A stretch of 43,175 nt of DNA from Bryobacterales bacterium (GCA_003167255.1 PMTR01000006.1:55376-98550); one strand, 5' to 3'; positions 8,038 to 16,649 are shown, counted from the stretch's first letter. A program made the numbers and translations. The notes: a model not told the origin generated them from the letters alone.

Positions 8038-8631
8038 ATGCGATGGGTAAGTCTATTCAGAATTCTACTAATGGCGCCGTGCGCCGCTTGCCTCGCACAG
8101 CAAGTGAAAACTGAAGACAATCCGGCGGACGGGTCGAAGTCTGTTCAAATCGCGATCAAGGCTCGCGAACCGTATAAGCAAGCGGACGGAAGCCCGTTCA
8201 CCCCAAGCTTGGAGATTCGCTGCGAAGAGACGCACGCGGGCAAACGGTCGGTAATCGTCATCCTCGCAACAGGGGGAGTTGAGACAGCCGTTTCCAATGA
8301 AATCGAATCCTTCGCCGACAACCGTACACGGTCGGGTCGTAAGCCGATTGACAATTCAGTAGTTAACTATGCAGATGAGCGTCCCTTTCATGAGCCTAGA
8401 ATAAAGTTTGACGAAGGGAAATCGACATTGGCCTCCCGGCGCTTGAATGTTGAGAAGGACAGTTTGATTGTTCCTGGTAGTGTATTTCTAAAAGGCGCAC
8501 TGACGGCCCAAACTGTCTCGATCTCATTTCCCGCGGTCGGCGAGTCAAATCAGGACGATGTTGTTAGCAAGTTCGATCTTAGTGGTTTCAAAGCTGAATT
8601 TGACAAGCACCCGGAGTGCAACATCAAGTAG
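8038..8631 (+). CDS. Exported protein of unknown function, VasI-like in layout
   Basis: 197 residues. The start at ATG 8038 is chosen because it gives an immediate signal peptide (MRWVSLFRILLMAPCAACLA, then QQ). The mature part is mostly beta strand. It holds EIRCEETHAGKRSVIVIL and, near the end, the pattern VSISFPAVGESNQDDVVSKFDLSGFKAEFDKHPEC. Type VI-associated VasI-like and related periplasmic proteins have a similar layout: a reported input, a folded value and a closing 'FDLSGF' strand with a Cys. The two cysteines (in EIRCEE and HPEC) could form a disulfide. No secretion-system genes are present, so the likeness is only suggestive. Base composition is lower in GC than the operons either side, and it sits inside a toxin-antitoxin island. 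Confidence 0.6.
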   Translation: MRWVSLFRILLMAPCAACLAQQVKTEDNPADGSKSVQIAIKAREPYKQADGSPFTPSLEIRCEETHAGKRSVIVILATGGVETAVSNEIESFADNRTRSGRKPIDNSVVNYADERPFHEPRIKFDEGKSTLASRRLNVEKDSLIVPGSVFLKGALTAQTVSISFPAVGESNQDDVVSKFDLSGFKAEFDKHPECNIK

Positions 8632-8797
8632 GGCGGTCGTCCGGGGAAAATGGGGGAAATGGGGACGACAGCTACCAATTTCCCCTTTTGGAATTGGATC
8701 GCTGACCCGAGGTTGCCCCTTTCACCCCCCTCCCATGCCCACGCCGATGTCATCGTTGCGCCGGCCGTAAAGCAATGGCCTCAGGAACTGTTGAAAC
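8632..8797. other. Intergenic region with C/G-run inverted motif
   Basis: Contains GGGGAAAATGGGGGAAATGGGG (8643-8664) and the partly inverted ATTTCCCCTTTTGG (8679-8692). The upstream gap at 7885-7916 also has CCCCTTTTGC runs. No gene is seen. These look like decayed copies of a dispersed element. Confidence 0.35.
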
Positions 8798-9166
8798 CTA
8801 AGCGTGCGAATGCGCGTTCTTTCGGCCTGTGGGCTTACGCCACGGATCGTCTTCGGCGATGCCGGACAGCACAACGGGCGCGCGGTCGGGGAATTCAGCG
8901 ATAAGCGACAGGTTCCCGCCCATGGCCACGACGGTCTTCCGGAGCGTGGAGAGCAACAGGTCGCTGCGCTTTTCAAGCCGCGAAACACTGTCCTGGGTGA
9001 TCCCGAGAGCTTTGGCCATCCGGACCTGCGTGAGCTTGCGCGCGTGCCGCAGCTCGCGCAGGGTCATCTCCTCCGCGATCAACTGAGCGGCGCGGGCCTC
9101 GACCTTCTTGCGTTGGGCGGGGCTCAGCTTCCTGATGATGTCATCCACGTTCGTGGGCATGGTCAT
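8798..9166 (-). CDS. XRE-family helix-turn-helix antitoxin/repressor without an intact toxin
   Basis: 122 residues. The helix-turn-helix spans about 34-90 with the typical TLRELRHARKLTQVRMAKAL and TQDSVSRLEKRSDLLLSTLR, followed by a beta-rich C-terminus (GGNLSLIAEFPDRAPVVLSG). This is the build of HigA-type antitoxins whose toxin normally lies just upstream. Here the upstream space on the same strand holds only a degraded DUF4160-like fragment. The gene has its own strong promoter with a tandem operator at 9173-9203 and an AAGGA ribosome-binding site just before the ATG. It could now be a lone autoregulator or an anti-addiction protein acting on related toxins. Confidence 0.85.
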   Translation of the reverse strand: MTMPTNVDDIIRKLSPAQRKKVEARAAQLIAEEMTLRELRHARKLTQVRMAKALGITQDSVSRLEKRSDLLLSTLRKTVVAMGGNLSLIAEFPDRAPVVLSGIAEDDPWRKPTGRKNAHSHA

Positions 9167-9172
9167 TTCCTT

Positions 9173-9203
9173 ATAATATGATATGCAGATAATATGATGT
9201 CAA
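9173..9203 (-). promoter_or_regulatory. Promoter TTGACA with 10-bp direct-repeat operator for the XRE gene
   Basis: On the minus strand TTGACA (9203-9198) is followed after 17-19 bp by CATATT/TATTAT. The same stretch holds two exact copies of ATCATATTAT (plus-strand positions 9173-9182 and 9189-9198), 16 bp apart start to start. They span the promoter, the natural place for autorepression by the XRE protein. This patch is markedly AT-rich against its surroundings. Confidence 0.65.
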
Positions 9204-9204
9204 C

Positions 9205-9300
9205 TACATTATCCGGCGGATGAGGTCTTCCCCACAGGATCGTGCCTTCGAACTCCCCGCACCGCGCGTGAAAATGAGCGGCACGATTCCGTCGGCCGTC
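9205..9300 (-). pseudogene. Degraded DUF4160-like fragment
   Basis: In one minus-strand frame the stretch RNRAAHFHARCGEFEGTI resembles the conserved PPHFHARYGE core of the DUF4160 family, small proteins often found in toxin-antitoxin-like pairs. The flanking residues do not continue the family pattern, there is no proper start, and the frame runs into the promoter and ATG of the XRE gene. It is read as the remains of the partner toxin. The match is short, so it may be chance. Confidence 0.35.
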
Positions 9301-9302
9301 GT

Positions 9303-9337
9303 TTGACGCTCCATCCGGCTTATGCCAATATAGGCAT
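9303..9337 (+). promoter_or_regulatory. Promoter and palindromic operator of the HigBA-like module
   Basis: TTGACG (9303-9308), 17 bp, CAATAT (9326-9331). Covering the -10 is the palindrome ATGCC-AATATA-GGCAT (9322-9337). An operator overlapping the -10 box is what an autoregulating HigA antitoxin would use. The toxin ATG follows at 9348. Confidence 0.6.
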
Positions 9338-9347
9338 GTGCCAACGT

Positions 9348-9704
9348 ATGAAGAACCTGACGTGGCTTGCCGATTCCCGTTCCACCGTGAAGTCATTTCC
9401 GGCTGGCGTCCAAGACGACATCGGCTATGCGTTGTACGCCGCGCAGTTGGGCGAACTGAGTGTTAAGGCCAAGCCACTGCATGGCCTTGGCGGCCAGGTG
9501 ATGGAGATTGCGGCCCATGACGCTAGCGGAACCTACCGCGCGGTCTATACGGTTTCTATCGGAGAATCGATTTACGTGATCCACGCCTTCCAGAAGAAGT
9601 CCAAGGCCGGGATCGCGACGCCGAAGCCGGAGATGGAACTCATCCGGCAGCGGCTCAAACAGTTGAGAAGTGAGGTGAAGAATGCCGAAAAGAGAAGCCC
9701 TTGA
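9348..9704 (+). CDS. RelE/HigB-like toxin (phage Gp49-type)
   Basis: 118 residues from ATG 9348, beginning MKNLTWLADSRSTVKSFPAG. The order of motifs (a helix with a Gly-rich 'KPLHGLGGQVMEI' turn, then YRAVYTVSIGESIYVIHAFQKKSKAGIATPKPE) is that of RelE-superfamily mRNA interferases of the HigB/Gp49 branch, which carry HAFxKKS and xTP near the C-terminus. It would cut mRNA at the ribosome when unopposed. The gene overlaps the antitoxin start by 23 bp, toxin first, as in higBA. An upstream GTG/ATG extension to 9303 would run into the promoter, so the shorter start is preferred. Confidence 0.88.
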   Translation: MKNLTWLADSRSTVKSFPAGVQDDIGYALYAAQLGELSVKAKPLHGLGGQVMEIAAHDASGTYRAVYTVSIGESIYVIHAFQKKSKAGIATPKPEMELIRQRLKQLRSEVKNAEKRSP

Positions 9705-10005
9705 ACAGGAGCCTAGTACGGGCAACGTATTCGCCGACCTCGGCCTGGCCGACGCGGGTGAACACCTCATCAAAGCTGGACTGGTAGTTCGGATCGCCCG
9801 GACCATCCGCCAGCGAAAGCTGACCCAAGCAGCCGCGGCACAGCTCATGGGCATCGATCAGCCCAAAATCTCAGCTATGCTGGCGGGCCGGTTCCGGGGA
9901 TATTCGGTCGAGCGCCTCATGCGTTTCCTGGTCGCGCTCGGGCACGATGTAGAGATCGTCGTAAGACCTAGAAAGCGCGGTACCGCCGAGCTTCGCGTCG
10001 CGTAA
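9682..10005 (+). CDS. XRE-family antitoxin (HigA-like)
   Basis: 107 residues. The helix-turn-helix lies at about 36-92: VRIARTIRQRKLTQAAAAQL, MGIDQPKISAMLAGRF and SVERLMRFLVALG. The last 15 residues are a basic tail. This is the second gene of a toxin-first pair. It would neutralise the HigB-like toxin and repress the shared promoter at 9303-9337. The acidic ~25-residue N-terminus before the HTH is typical of this subfamily. Translation is coupled through the 23-bp overlap. Confidence 0.9.
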   Translation: MPKREALEQEPSTGNVFADLGLADAGEHLIKAGLVVRIARTIRQRKLTQAAAAQLMGIDQPKISAMLAGRFRGYSVERLMRFLVALGHDVEIVVRPRKRGTAELRVA

Positions 10006-10042
10006 AGGCCGCAGGGGCGCGCCCACCCGCTCGCGGCTCGGG

Positions 10043-10936
10043 TTACGTGGACTGATACACCCTGAGCGTGCGCGTCACCGCGCGGACGCCGGCTTTGCGG
10101 AATGTGTTGGTGAGCAGGGCGGATATCTCCCGCAGATGGCTCTGCGCCACGGCGGCTACCGAAGGGCCGGAACCGCTCAGGCATACGCCGAGCAGACCAG
10201 GGTGGCGGAGTTCGAGCAGCCGGTCAAGCGCGGGGACGATGGCGCATCGGCTGGGCTGGTGGAGCTGGTCGCGCAGTGCTTCCGATAAGACCGCGTAGTT
10301 GCGGGTGCGCAATCCCTCGAGCAGCAGCGCTACGCGTTGGATGTTGCTCACGGCCGCGGAGAGGGGCACTGTCTGGGGCAAGATGGCGCGGGAACGGCGG
10401 GTCTCCAGTTGCACTTCGGGCGTCGCCACAATAATTCGCAGGGACGGCGGCCAGGGACCAGGGAGGGCGATCACCGAGCCGTCGTCGCGCTGGCAGCAGA
10501 CCACCAGCCCGCCCAGGAGCGCGGCCGCCACGTTTTCCGGATGGCCCTCAATGGCGCATCCGGCCGCCAGCAGTTTTTCGATGGGCTGCGGGCCGAACAG
10601 CTTCTCATACAGGCGGAAGCCGGCGGCTACGGCGGCGGCACTGCTGCCCAACCCGGAGCACAAGGGGATTTCGGTTTCGACTTCGACATCGACGGAAGGG
10701 AAACGGCGGCGCGCCGCGAGATGACGGAAGGCGCGCTCGATCAGGTTTTCGCCCTGCAATTCGATATTGCGAAAATGGAAGTGGAGAAGGCTGGCGCCGG
10801 GTTGGCGGCTCTTGCGGACGCGCAGGTGGAGGAACAGGCGGACGGCCAGGGCCAGAGTGTCGAGGCCCGGGCCGAGGTTGGCAATGGAAGCGGGCACGGA
10901 AATGCGGGCGCCGCGCGCGGGGAGGTCACGCGGCAT
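10043..10936 (-). CDS. thrB: Homoserine kinase
   Basis: 297 residues, GHMP kinase family. It opens with ISVPASIANLGPGLDTLALA. The ATP-binding loop is PLCSGLGSSAAAVAAG (91-106), and the C-terminal GHMP motif CLSGSGPSVAAVAQ completes the site. It phosphorylates L-homoserine to O-phospho-L-homoserine, the substrate of threonine synthase encoded next door on the same strand. ATG 10936 is the natural start. The thrC-thrB gap (10937-11232) is unusually long for such a pair and is filled with palindromic elements. Confidence 0.95.
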   Translation of the reverse strand: MPRDLPARGARISVPASIANLGPGLDTLALAVRLFLHLRVRKSRQPGASLLHFHFRNIELQGENLIERAFRHLAARRRFPSVDVEVETEIPLCSGLGSSAAAVAAGFRLYEKLFGPQPIEKLLAAGCAIEGHPENVAAALLGGLVVCCQRDDGSVIALPGPWPPSLRIIVATPEVQLETRRSRAILPQTVPLSAAVSNIQRVALLLEGLRTRNYAVLSEALRDQLHQPSRCAIVPALDRLLELRHPGLLGVCLSGSGPSVAAVAQSHLREISALLTNTFRKAGVRAVTRTLRVYQST

Positions 10937-11232
10937 GGGTCACCGGCTTTCGGCTGCGGGGCGTGGTGGGACAGACCATCGCTTTTTGTGGTCTGTCAGG
11001 TCTTGCAAACAGTGACAGGGTCGAAAAAGCGCCGGCCGAGTGGGGCGGCCAATTCTGGCCGCAGCCGGCTTTAGCCGGCTTCCCGTGCTGCCCAGCCCGC
11101 CCCGCGACATCCAGGCTCCCCCACTTCTTCACGAAATCTCGCGGGCCGAAGGCCCTCCGCAACAGACGACGAAAACCGATCGTCTGTCCCACTCGACAGG
11201 GCAAGCTAAAGCATGCCCCACTGGGGACAAGG
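10937..11232. repeat. Mosaic of palindromic elements between thrC and thrB
   Basis: 296 bp with at least four hairpins. 10966-10997 (GTGGGACAGACC...GGTCTGTC), 11040-11082 (GTGGGGCGGCC-aattct-GGCCGC then AGCCGGC-ttta-GCCGGCT), 11163-11192 (CAGACGA...TCGTCTGTCCCAC) and 11195-11225 (GACAGGGCAAGC...GCATGCCCCAC, imperfect). No coding frame with a ribosome-binding site is seen. Co-transcription of thrC and thrB would have to read through all of them. Confidence 0.75.
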
Positions 11233-12441
11233 TTAGCCATCGGTCCGCCCCACCGCGTTCAGAATAGAATCGGTATCTTTGAGGGCGTGTCCGGTGAGGA
11301 AGGCGACGACCCGCGATTCGGGGTCCATGCGGCCATCGGCGATTAAGTGGCGGATGCCGGCGAGGGTCGTGGCGGAGGCCGGCTCGCTGCCGATTCCGTC
11401 GCGGCCGAGCACTTGTTTGGCGGCCATGATGTCGGCGTCGTCGACGTCCATGACGATGCCGCCGGTGAAGCGGAGCGCGCGGAGGGCTTTCTTCCAACTT
11501 CTCGGATTTCCGATGCGGATGGCGGTCGCCATGGTCTGGGGGTCAGTGACAATTTGCAACTCGCTGCCGCCGGATTCGACGGTGCGCACCAGCGCATTCG
11601 ATCCGCGGGCCTGCACGATGACCAGGCGCGGAATGGGGTTCATGAGACCGATGGCGGCGAGTTCTTCGATGGCTTTGCCGAAAGCGGCGCTGTTGCCGAG
11701 GTTGCCGCCGGGCAGGACGATGTAATCCGGAGCGCGCCAATCGAGCTGGTCCATGAGATGGAAGATGGCGGTCTTCTGGCCCTCGATGCGGAAGGGGTTG
11801 ATGGAGTTCAGGAAGTAGATGCCGGTATCGGATTCGGCCATCAGGACGCGCAGGGCGTCGTCGAAATTGCCGTCGACGTACTGGGTTTCGGCGCCGAAAT
11901 CGAGGGCCTGGGCCAACTTCTGCATGGAGGCGCCGCCCTTGGGCAGGTAGACGCGCGCGCGCAGATTGGCGCGTGCGGCATAGGCGGCCATGGAGGCGGC
12001 GGTATTTCCGGTGGAGGCGCAGGCGACGATTTCCGCGCCCTGGCGGCGGGCCTCCGTGACGGCGACGGTCATGCCGAGGTCTTTGAAGGAGCCGGTGGGG
12101 TTCCAACCGAGATGCTTGAACCAGAGATGATGGGCGCCGGCGTAATCGGCGGTCTTCTGGCCGGCGAGAAGGGGGACATTGCCTTCGGCGAGGGTGACGA
12201 CGGCGCCGGCCGGGCAATCGGGGAGGTACTCGCGAAAGCGCCAGACGCCGCTCGAATCGAGGGGCGCGTTGGAAGCGCGCCGTTCGCGCCAGGTTTTCTT
12301 CAACTGTTCGGGCGAAAGGGGGCCGGGGTTGGGAACGGCCTGCAACAGATTGCCGCAAGCGGGGCAACTATAGCCGCGATAATCGCGAGGGACTTCCGTG
12401 GCACAGCCCGCTTCGCTACAACGCAAGACTGAAGGAACCAT
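11233..12441 (-). CDS. thrC: Threonine synthase
   Basis: 402 residues from ATG 12441; a longer start at 12480 adds 13 unlikely residues. An N-terminal zinc ribbon (C8, C13, C26, C29: CSEAGC...CPAC) is followed by the fold-type II PLP domain, with the PLP lysine K120 in NPTGSFKDLGM. Further motifs are ACASTGNTAASMAAYAARA and the glycine-rich PGGNLGNSAAFGKA. It converts O-phosphohomoserine to threonine. The zinc-ribbon version is common among Acidobacteria, Actinobacteria and archaea. It lies upstream of thrB. A TACTGT box on the minus strand ends 9 nt before the ATG, compatible with a very short leader. Confidence 0.95.
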   Translation of the reverse strand: MVPSVLRCSEAGCATEVPRDYRGYSCPACGNLLQAVPNPGPLSPEQLKKTWRERRASNAPLDSSGVWRFREYLPDCPAGAVVTLAEGNVPLLAGQKTADYAGAHHLWFKHLGWNPTGSFKDLGMTVAVTEARRQGAEIVACASTGNTAASMAAYAARANLRARVYLPKGGASMQKLAQALDFGAETQYVDGNFDDALRVLMAESDTGIYFLNSINPFRIEGQKTAIFHLMDQLDWRAPDYIVLPGGNLGNSAAFGKAIEELAAIGLMNPIPRLVIVQARGSNALVRTVESGGSELQIVTDPQTMATAIRIGNPRSWKKALRALRFTGGIVMDVDDADIMAAKQVLGRDGIGSEPASATTLAGIRHLIADGRMDPESRVVAFLTGHALKDTDSILNAVGRTDG

Positions 12442-12497
12442 TAGAAGCTCACAGTAGACAACCGGCGCGGCGCTTGTCAACGCGGCGCGGGGACGGC

Positions 12498-13043
12498 TTA
12501 CTTTTTCCCCAGAGCCGGGTTGCCTTGTTCCACCAGATTCTTCAGGCGGTTGACCTGCTCGGTGAGGACGCCGTCCACGGGTGCGGCGAGCGTGTTCATC
12601 CCCGCGGGGAGATAGCCGGTAGCGGCGAAGGTTACCTCGAGCCTGGTGCCATCGGGCGTGGCTGTGAGGGCCATGGTCATGCTGCCGCTGGCGGCCAAGC
12701 GCTGCAAGGGGCCGAGGCCGCCGCGCAGGACCAGCGCCTTGTCGGGCTCGACGTACACGACGTCCATATGGCGGACGCCCCCGCCGTTGCGAAATTCTTC
12801 GCAGAAGCAGCCGGTCGGAATGGCCTCAAGTCTCAGGTTGTGGGAATTGCCGGAGAAGGTGTGAGCGGAATCCCACCAGTCGGCGACACGGAGCAGGTGC
12901 GTGTAGACGTCGTGGGGCGAGGCATGGATGGCGACGGCGATCTTGACCGTGAAGCCGCCGGCGGCGGAATCGAGGACGTCGGCGCGGGCCGGCCAAGCGG
13001 CGGCGGAAAGAGCCACCACCCATAGAAGCTGTTGCATTTTCAT
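12498..13043 (-). CDS. Exported SRPBCC (START-like) domain protein
   Basis: 181 residues from ATG 13043, with a second ATG two codons on. The signal peptide is MKMQQLLWVVALSAAAWPARA, cut before DVLD. The rest is one SRPBCC/polyketide-cyclase-like ligand-binding domain: VKIAVAIHASPHDVYTHLL, WWDSAHTFSGNS, GGGVRHMDVVYVEPDKALVLRGGLGPLQ and the long C-terminal helix LTEQVNRLKNLVE. Proteins of this form bind hydrophobic ligands. Export to the periplasm is less common for the fold. The reading back to 13172 crosses a palindromic element and is rejected. Ligand unknown. Confidence 0.8.
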   Translation of the reverse strand: MKMQQLLWVVALSAAAWPARADVLDSAAGGFTVKIAVAIHASPHDVYTHLLRVADWWDSAHTFSGNSHNLRLEAIPTGCFCEEFRNGGGVRHMDVVYVEPDKALVLRGGLGPLQRLAASGSMTMALTATPDGTRLEVTFAATGYLPAGMNTLAAPVDGVLTEQVNRLKNLVEQGNPALGKK

Positions 13044-13085
13044 CGGAACGATCGGATCCCCTTTCCGGCAGTGTAGCAGACCGGG

Positions 13086-13162
13086 GGTGGGGCGGCCAAT
13101 TCTGGCCGCAGCCGCCTTCAGGCGGCTGGCCCCGCTGCAACAGGCCAGGAGGCCTGTCCTAC
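13086..13162. repeat. Palindromic element cluster upstream of the SRPBCC gene
   Basis: GTGGGGCGGCC-aattct-GGCCGC, then AGCCGCC-ttca-GGCGGCT, then CAGGCC-agga-GGCCTG: three hairpins in a row. The first half is nearly identical to 11040-11063. It lies between the divergent SRPBCC and sensor-kinase genes. Confidence 0.75.
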
Positions 13163-13282
13163 AACGTATCATTTGATATTAAACCCCCGATTCCGTAAAC
13201 TTGAAGCGCCAGGGCTGCTCAGCCAGGATATCGCGCGGCAGCCGGACCCGTCTGTGTTTCCAGCCGGATAAGGAGAGCGTCC

Positions 13283-16200
13283 GTGTCGAGTTCGGAGAAC
13301 CCCCGCCGGTGGGAAGCGGATGGAGATTTGTTTGCCGCGGCATTCGAGCACGCGCCTGTAATGATGGCGATCAGCGCGCCGGGCGAAGGCGTCTTTCTGG
13401 AAGTCAACCGGGAGTTCGAGAGGGTGTCGGGCTACAGCCGGGAAGAGGTGGTCGGCAAGAGCGCGGCGGAACTCGGTCTGATTGCGCCGGAGGAGCGGGA
13501 GCGCCTGGCGAAAGTTCTGGGCGCAGGCGGGCCGGCACTGGGGATCGAGATGTTGTTCCGTGCGAAGAGCGGGGCGTCCCGGAGGTGCTTGTGCAGCATG
13601 GTGCCGGTGCGCATCGGCGGAGTTGCCCGGACGTTGGCGTTGGGAATCGACGTTACCGGACACGCCCGCTATGAAGCGGAGCGAGGGCTGACGATTGAGC
13701 TGCTCGGTCTGCTGAATGCCCCCAGCGCGATGCGGGAAATGATGGAGGGCGCCACCAGGCTGCTGCAAAAGTTCACGGGATGCGCCGCGGTGGCCATACG
13801 GGTACGGGAGGGCAGCGATTTTCCGTTTTACACCACCTGGGGACTGTCGAACGAATTCGTGCGGGAGGAGAACTGCCTCTGCGCGGGCGCCGATTCGGAG
13901 CTGGAGTGCCTTTGCGGAGCGGTTCTGACGGGAGAATTCAAGCCTGGGCTGAAGGTTGTGACGGCGTACGGCAGCTTCTGGACGAACAGCCTCAGCGATC
14001 TGGTGAGCGGCCCGTCGGCCGGCAGTCTGCCTACAAGCTTGCGCGGCCGGTGCCTGAGCGAAGGATATGAAGCGGTGGCCCTGATCCCGCTGCGCTTCGC
14101 TGGCCGCACGCTGGGGCTGATGCAGTTCGACTATGTGGAGCGCGGGAGCATCACGCCGGAAGGCGTGGCGTTCCTGGAGCAGACCGCCGACAGCATCGCC
14201 ACCGCCATCGAACAGCGCCAAACCCAGGCGGCCTGGCGGGCCAGCGAATTGCGATACCGGTTGATCTCCGAGAACACCGCCGACGTGATCTGGCTGGCGG
14301 ACGCGCCCACGCTGAAATTCACGTATTTCAGTCCCTCGGTGGAGCGGCAGTGTGGATACTCGCCCGAAGAAGTGATGGCGCTGCCGGTCGGGGCATTGCT
14401 GACGCCGGAATCCTATCGCGTGGTGGAAGGGAGCTTTAGGGAGCGGCTGGCAAAGTTCGAAGCGGGGAGCGAAGCTGATCGGATTCAAACCTACGAGGTG
14501 GATCAGCGGCGGCGGGACGGCTCCCTCATGCGCGTGGAAATGGTGATCACGCTACTGGCGGGGGAAGACGGACGCGTGCGCGAGCTTCTGGGAGTTTCGC
14601 GCGACGTTACGGAACGTTACCAGCACACCGAAGCGTTGCGCGAGAAAGAGTATTGGCTGAGCGAATCGCAACGGGCCTCGCGCATCGGCAGCTACGCCAC
14701 GGACTTCACCACCGGTGTATGGACCAGCTCGGCGACGCTGGACGAGATCTTCGGCATCGGACCGGAATACATCCGAAGCGTGGACGGCTGGGCGGGCCTG
14801 GTGTATCCCGAGGATCGCCGGGAAATGCTGGAGTATCTCCAGCGCGAGGTGGTGGAACGGCAGCGGCCGTTCGACCGGGAGTACCGCATCGTGCGTCCGT
14901 CCGACGGCCAGATCCGCTGGGTGCATGGGCGCGGCGCGCTGGTTCACAACGCCACAGGTGAGCTGCTGACGATGACGGGGACGATTCAGGACATCACGGA
15001 ACGAAAGCGGCTGGAGGAGCAGTTGTTGCAGGCGCAGAAGATGGAATCGGTGGGGCGGCTCGCCGGGGGAGTGGCCCACGACTTCAACAATCTGCTGACG
15101 GTCATCAACGGCTATTGCGATCTGATGCTGGAGGGGATGGAGACGTCGGATCCGCTGAAAGAGCAACTGGATGAGGTCCGCGGCGCGGGGCAGCGCGCGG
15201 CCGACGTGACACAGCAATTGCTGGCGTTCAGCCGGCGGCAGGTGATGCGGCCACAGGTCCTGGACCTGAACGGCTTCTTGCTCGAGACCGAGCGGCTGTT
15301 GCAGCGGCTGATTGGGGAAGATGTCCGCTTGGTCACGGTGCTGGACGGGGCGTTGGGCAAGGTGAAGGCGGATCCGGGACAGATCAACCAGGTGATTCTG
15401 AACCTGGCGGTGAATGCGAGAGACGCCATGCCCGGAGGCGGGCGCCTGACCATCGAGACGGCCAATGTGGATATCGACGCGGAGGGTGCCGCGGCGCAAG
15501 TGGGGTCGCGCGCCGGGCGCTATGTGCGGCTGTCGGTGAGCGATACGGGCGCGGGGATGGATGCGGAGACCAGGCGGCACCTGTTCGAGCCGTTCTTTAC
15601 CACCAAGCCGGCGGGGCAAGGCACGGGCCTGGGGCTTTCGAGCGTATACGGAATCGTGCAGCAGAGCGATGGTTGGATTTCGGTGTACAGCGAGCCGGGT
15701 CAGGGCACGCAGTTTCACGTTTACTTGCCGCGGCTGGAAGACCATGGAGAAGCGGCCGCCGCGCCGAGGGAGAATCCCGCGCCGGCGTTCGGCACCGAGA
15801 CCATTCTGGTAACGGAGGACCAGGACAACGTCCGCAAGCTGGTGTCGCGGATGCTGCGTGGTTTCGGCTACCACCTTCTGGAAGCGGCCAACGGAGAGGA
15901 AGCGCTGGCGGTGGCGGCGGCGCATGCCGGACCGATCCACCTCTTGATCACCGATGTGGTGATGCCGGCAATGTCGGGCCGCGAGCTAGGCGCCGAGTTG
16001 AAGCGGCGGAGACCGGAGATCCGGGTGCTATACATGTCCGGATATACCGGCAACGCGATTGCGCGGCGCGGCCTTCTGGAAGAGGGCGTGGCCTTCATAC
16101 AGAAACCGTTCACGGCGGAATCGCTGGCGGGCAAAGTGCGCGACACGCTGGGACGCGCACCGGCGGCCGGGACGATTCTGGTGGTGGACGACGAGGCGGC

Positions 16201-16528
16201 CATCCGCGGCCTTTTTCACAAGATACTGGCGCGGGCGGGATACCGGGTGATGGAAGCTGCCGATGGGGCGCAGGCTCTGGCCGCGGTGAAGAAAGGCGGG
16301 GTGGACCTGGTGATCACCGATCTGGTTATGCCGGAGAAAGAGGGCATTGAGACCATTGTGGCGATCCGCAAGAATCATCCGCAGGTGAAGATCGCGGCCG
16401 TCTCGGGTGCGTTTGGCGGCAAGTATCTGGAGATTGCGTCGCAGCTGGGAGCCGACGCAGCGCTCGCCAAGCCGGTGTCGGAGGAGACGCTGTTAGGTAC
16501 GGTGCGGCGCCTGTTGGGTGGGAGCTAG
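13283..16528 (+). CDS. Hybrid sensor histidine kinase: PAS-GAF-PAS-PAS-HisKA-HATPase-REC-REC
   Basis: 1081 residues from GTG 13283, with AAGGAGA at 13270-13276 as ribosome-binding site. PAS about 15-130; GAF about 145-315, with an unusual run of cysteines ([21 protein letters not shown]); PAS about 325-450; PAS about 455-575. HisKA has H599 in [17 protein letters not shown], the HDFNN type often seen with REC-bearing kinases. HATPase_c has [25 protein letters not shown] and [13 protein letters not shown]. The first receiver has acceptor D891 (LLITDVVMP), the second D1013 (LVITDLVMP). No membrane segment or signal peptide is seen, so it is cytoplasmic. The GAF cysteines could hold a metal or react to redox. 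No DNA-binding partner is adjacent, so output may go to a distant phosphotransfer protein. Confidence 0.93.
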   Translation: MSSSENPRRWEADGDLFAAAFEHAPVMMAISAPGEGVFLEVNREFERVSGYSREEVVGKSAAELGLIAPEERERLAKVLGAGGPALGIEMLFRAKSGASRRCLCSMVPVRIGGVARTLALGIDVTGHARYEAERGLTIELLGLLNAPSAMREMMEGATRLLQKFTGCAAVAIRVREGSDFPFYTTWGLSNEFVREENCLCAGADSELECLCGAVLTGEFKPGLKVVTAYGSFWTNSLSDLVSGPSAGSLPTSLRGRCLSEGYEAVALIPLRFAGRTLGLMQFDYVERGSITPEGVAFLEQTADSIATAIEQRQTQAAWRASELRYRLISENTADVIWLADAPTLKFTYFSPSVERQCGYSPEEVMALPVGALLTPESYRVVEGSFRERLAKFEAGSEADRIQTYEVDQRRRDGSLMRVEMVITLLAGEDGRVRELLGVSRDVTERYQHTEALREKEYWLSESQRASRIGSYATDFTTGVWTSSATLDEIFGIGPEYIRSVDGWAGLVYPEDRREMLEYLQREVVERQRPFDREYRIVRPSDGQIRWVHGRGALVHNATGELLTMTGTIQDITERKRLEEQLLQAQKMESVGRLAGGVAHDFNNLLTVINGYCDLMLEGMETSDPLKEQLDEVRGAGQRAADVTQQLLAFSRRQVMRPQVLDLNGFLLETERLLQRLIGEDVRLVTVLDGALGKVKADPGQINQVILNLAVNARDAMPGGGRLTIETANVDIDAEGAAAQVGSRAGRYVRLSVSDTGAGMDAETRRHLFEPFFTTKPAGQGTGLGLSSVYGIVQQSDGWISVYSEPGQGTQFHVYLPRLEDHGEAAAAPRENPAPAFGTETILVTEDQDNVRKLVSRMLRGFGYHLLEAANGEEALAVAAAHAGPIHLLITDVVMPAMSGRELGAELKRRRPEIRVLYMSGYTGNAIARRGLLEEGVAFIQKPFTAESLAGKVRDTLGRAPAAGTILVVDDEAAIRGLFHKILARAGYRVMEAADGAQALAAVKKGGVDLVITDLVMPEKEGIETIVAIRKNHPQVKIAAVSGAFGGKYLEIASQLGADAALAKPVSEETLLGTVRRLLGGS

Positions 16529-16543
16529 CGGACCCGGTACAAT
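16514..16543 (+). promoter_or_regulatory. Probable promoter of the tRNA gene (TTGGGT-18-TACAAT)
   Basis: TACAAT at 16538-16543 with TTGGGT 18 bp upstream, the latter inside the last codons of the sensor kinase. The tRNA 5' end is 30 nt downstream of the -10 box. Confidence 0.4.
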
Positions 16544-16573
16544 GGGGATGCCGCCCAAGAATGGAGCGGCTGG

Positions 16574-16649
<76 letters not shown>

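Noticed and set aside
9163-9396. 78-codon minus-strand frame as an intact toxin gene
   Set aside because: Only a short HFHARCGE stretch looks familiar. The start is in the HigB promoter region and the end runs through the XRE promoter, so it is treated as a relic at most.
14552-15940. 462-residue minus-strand open frame
   Set aside because: Antisense to the hybrid sensor kinase. Arg/His/Gln-rich with no domain.
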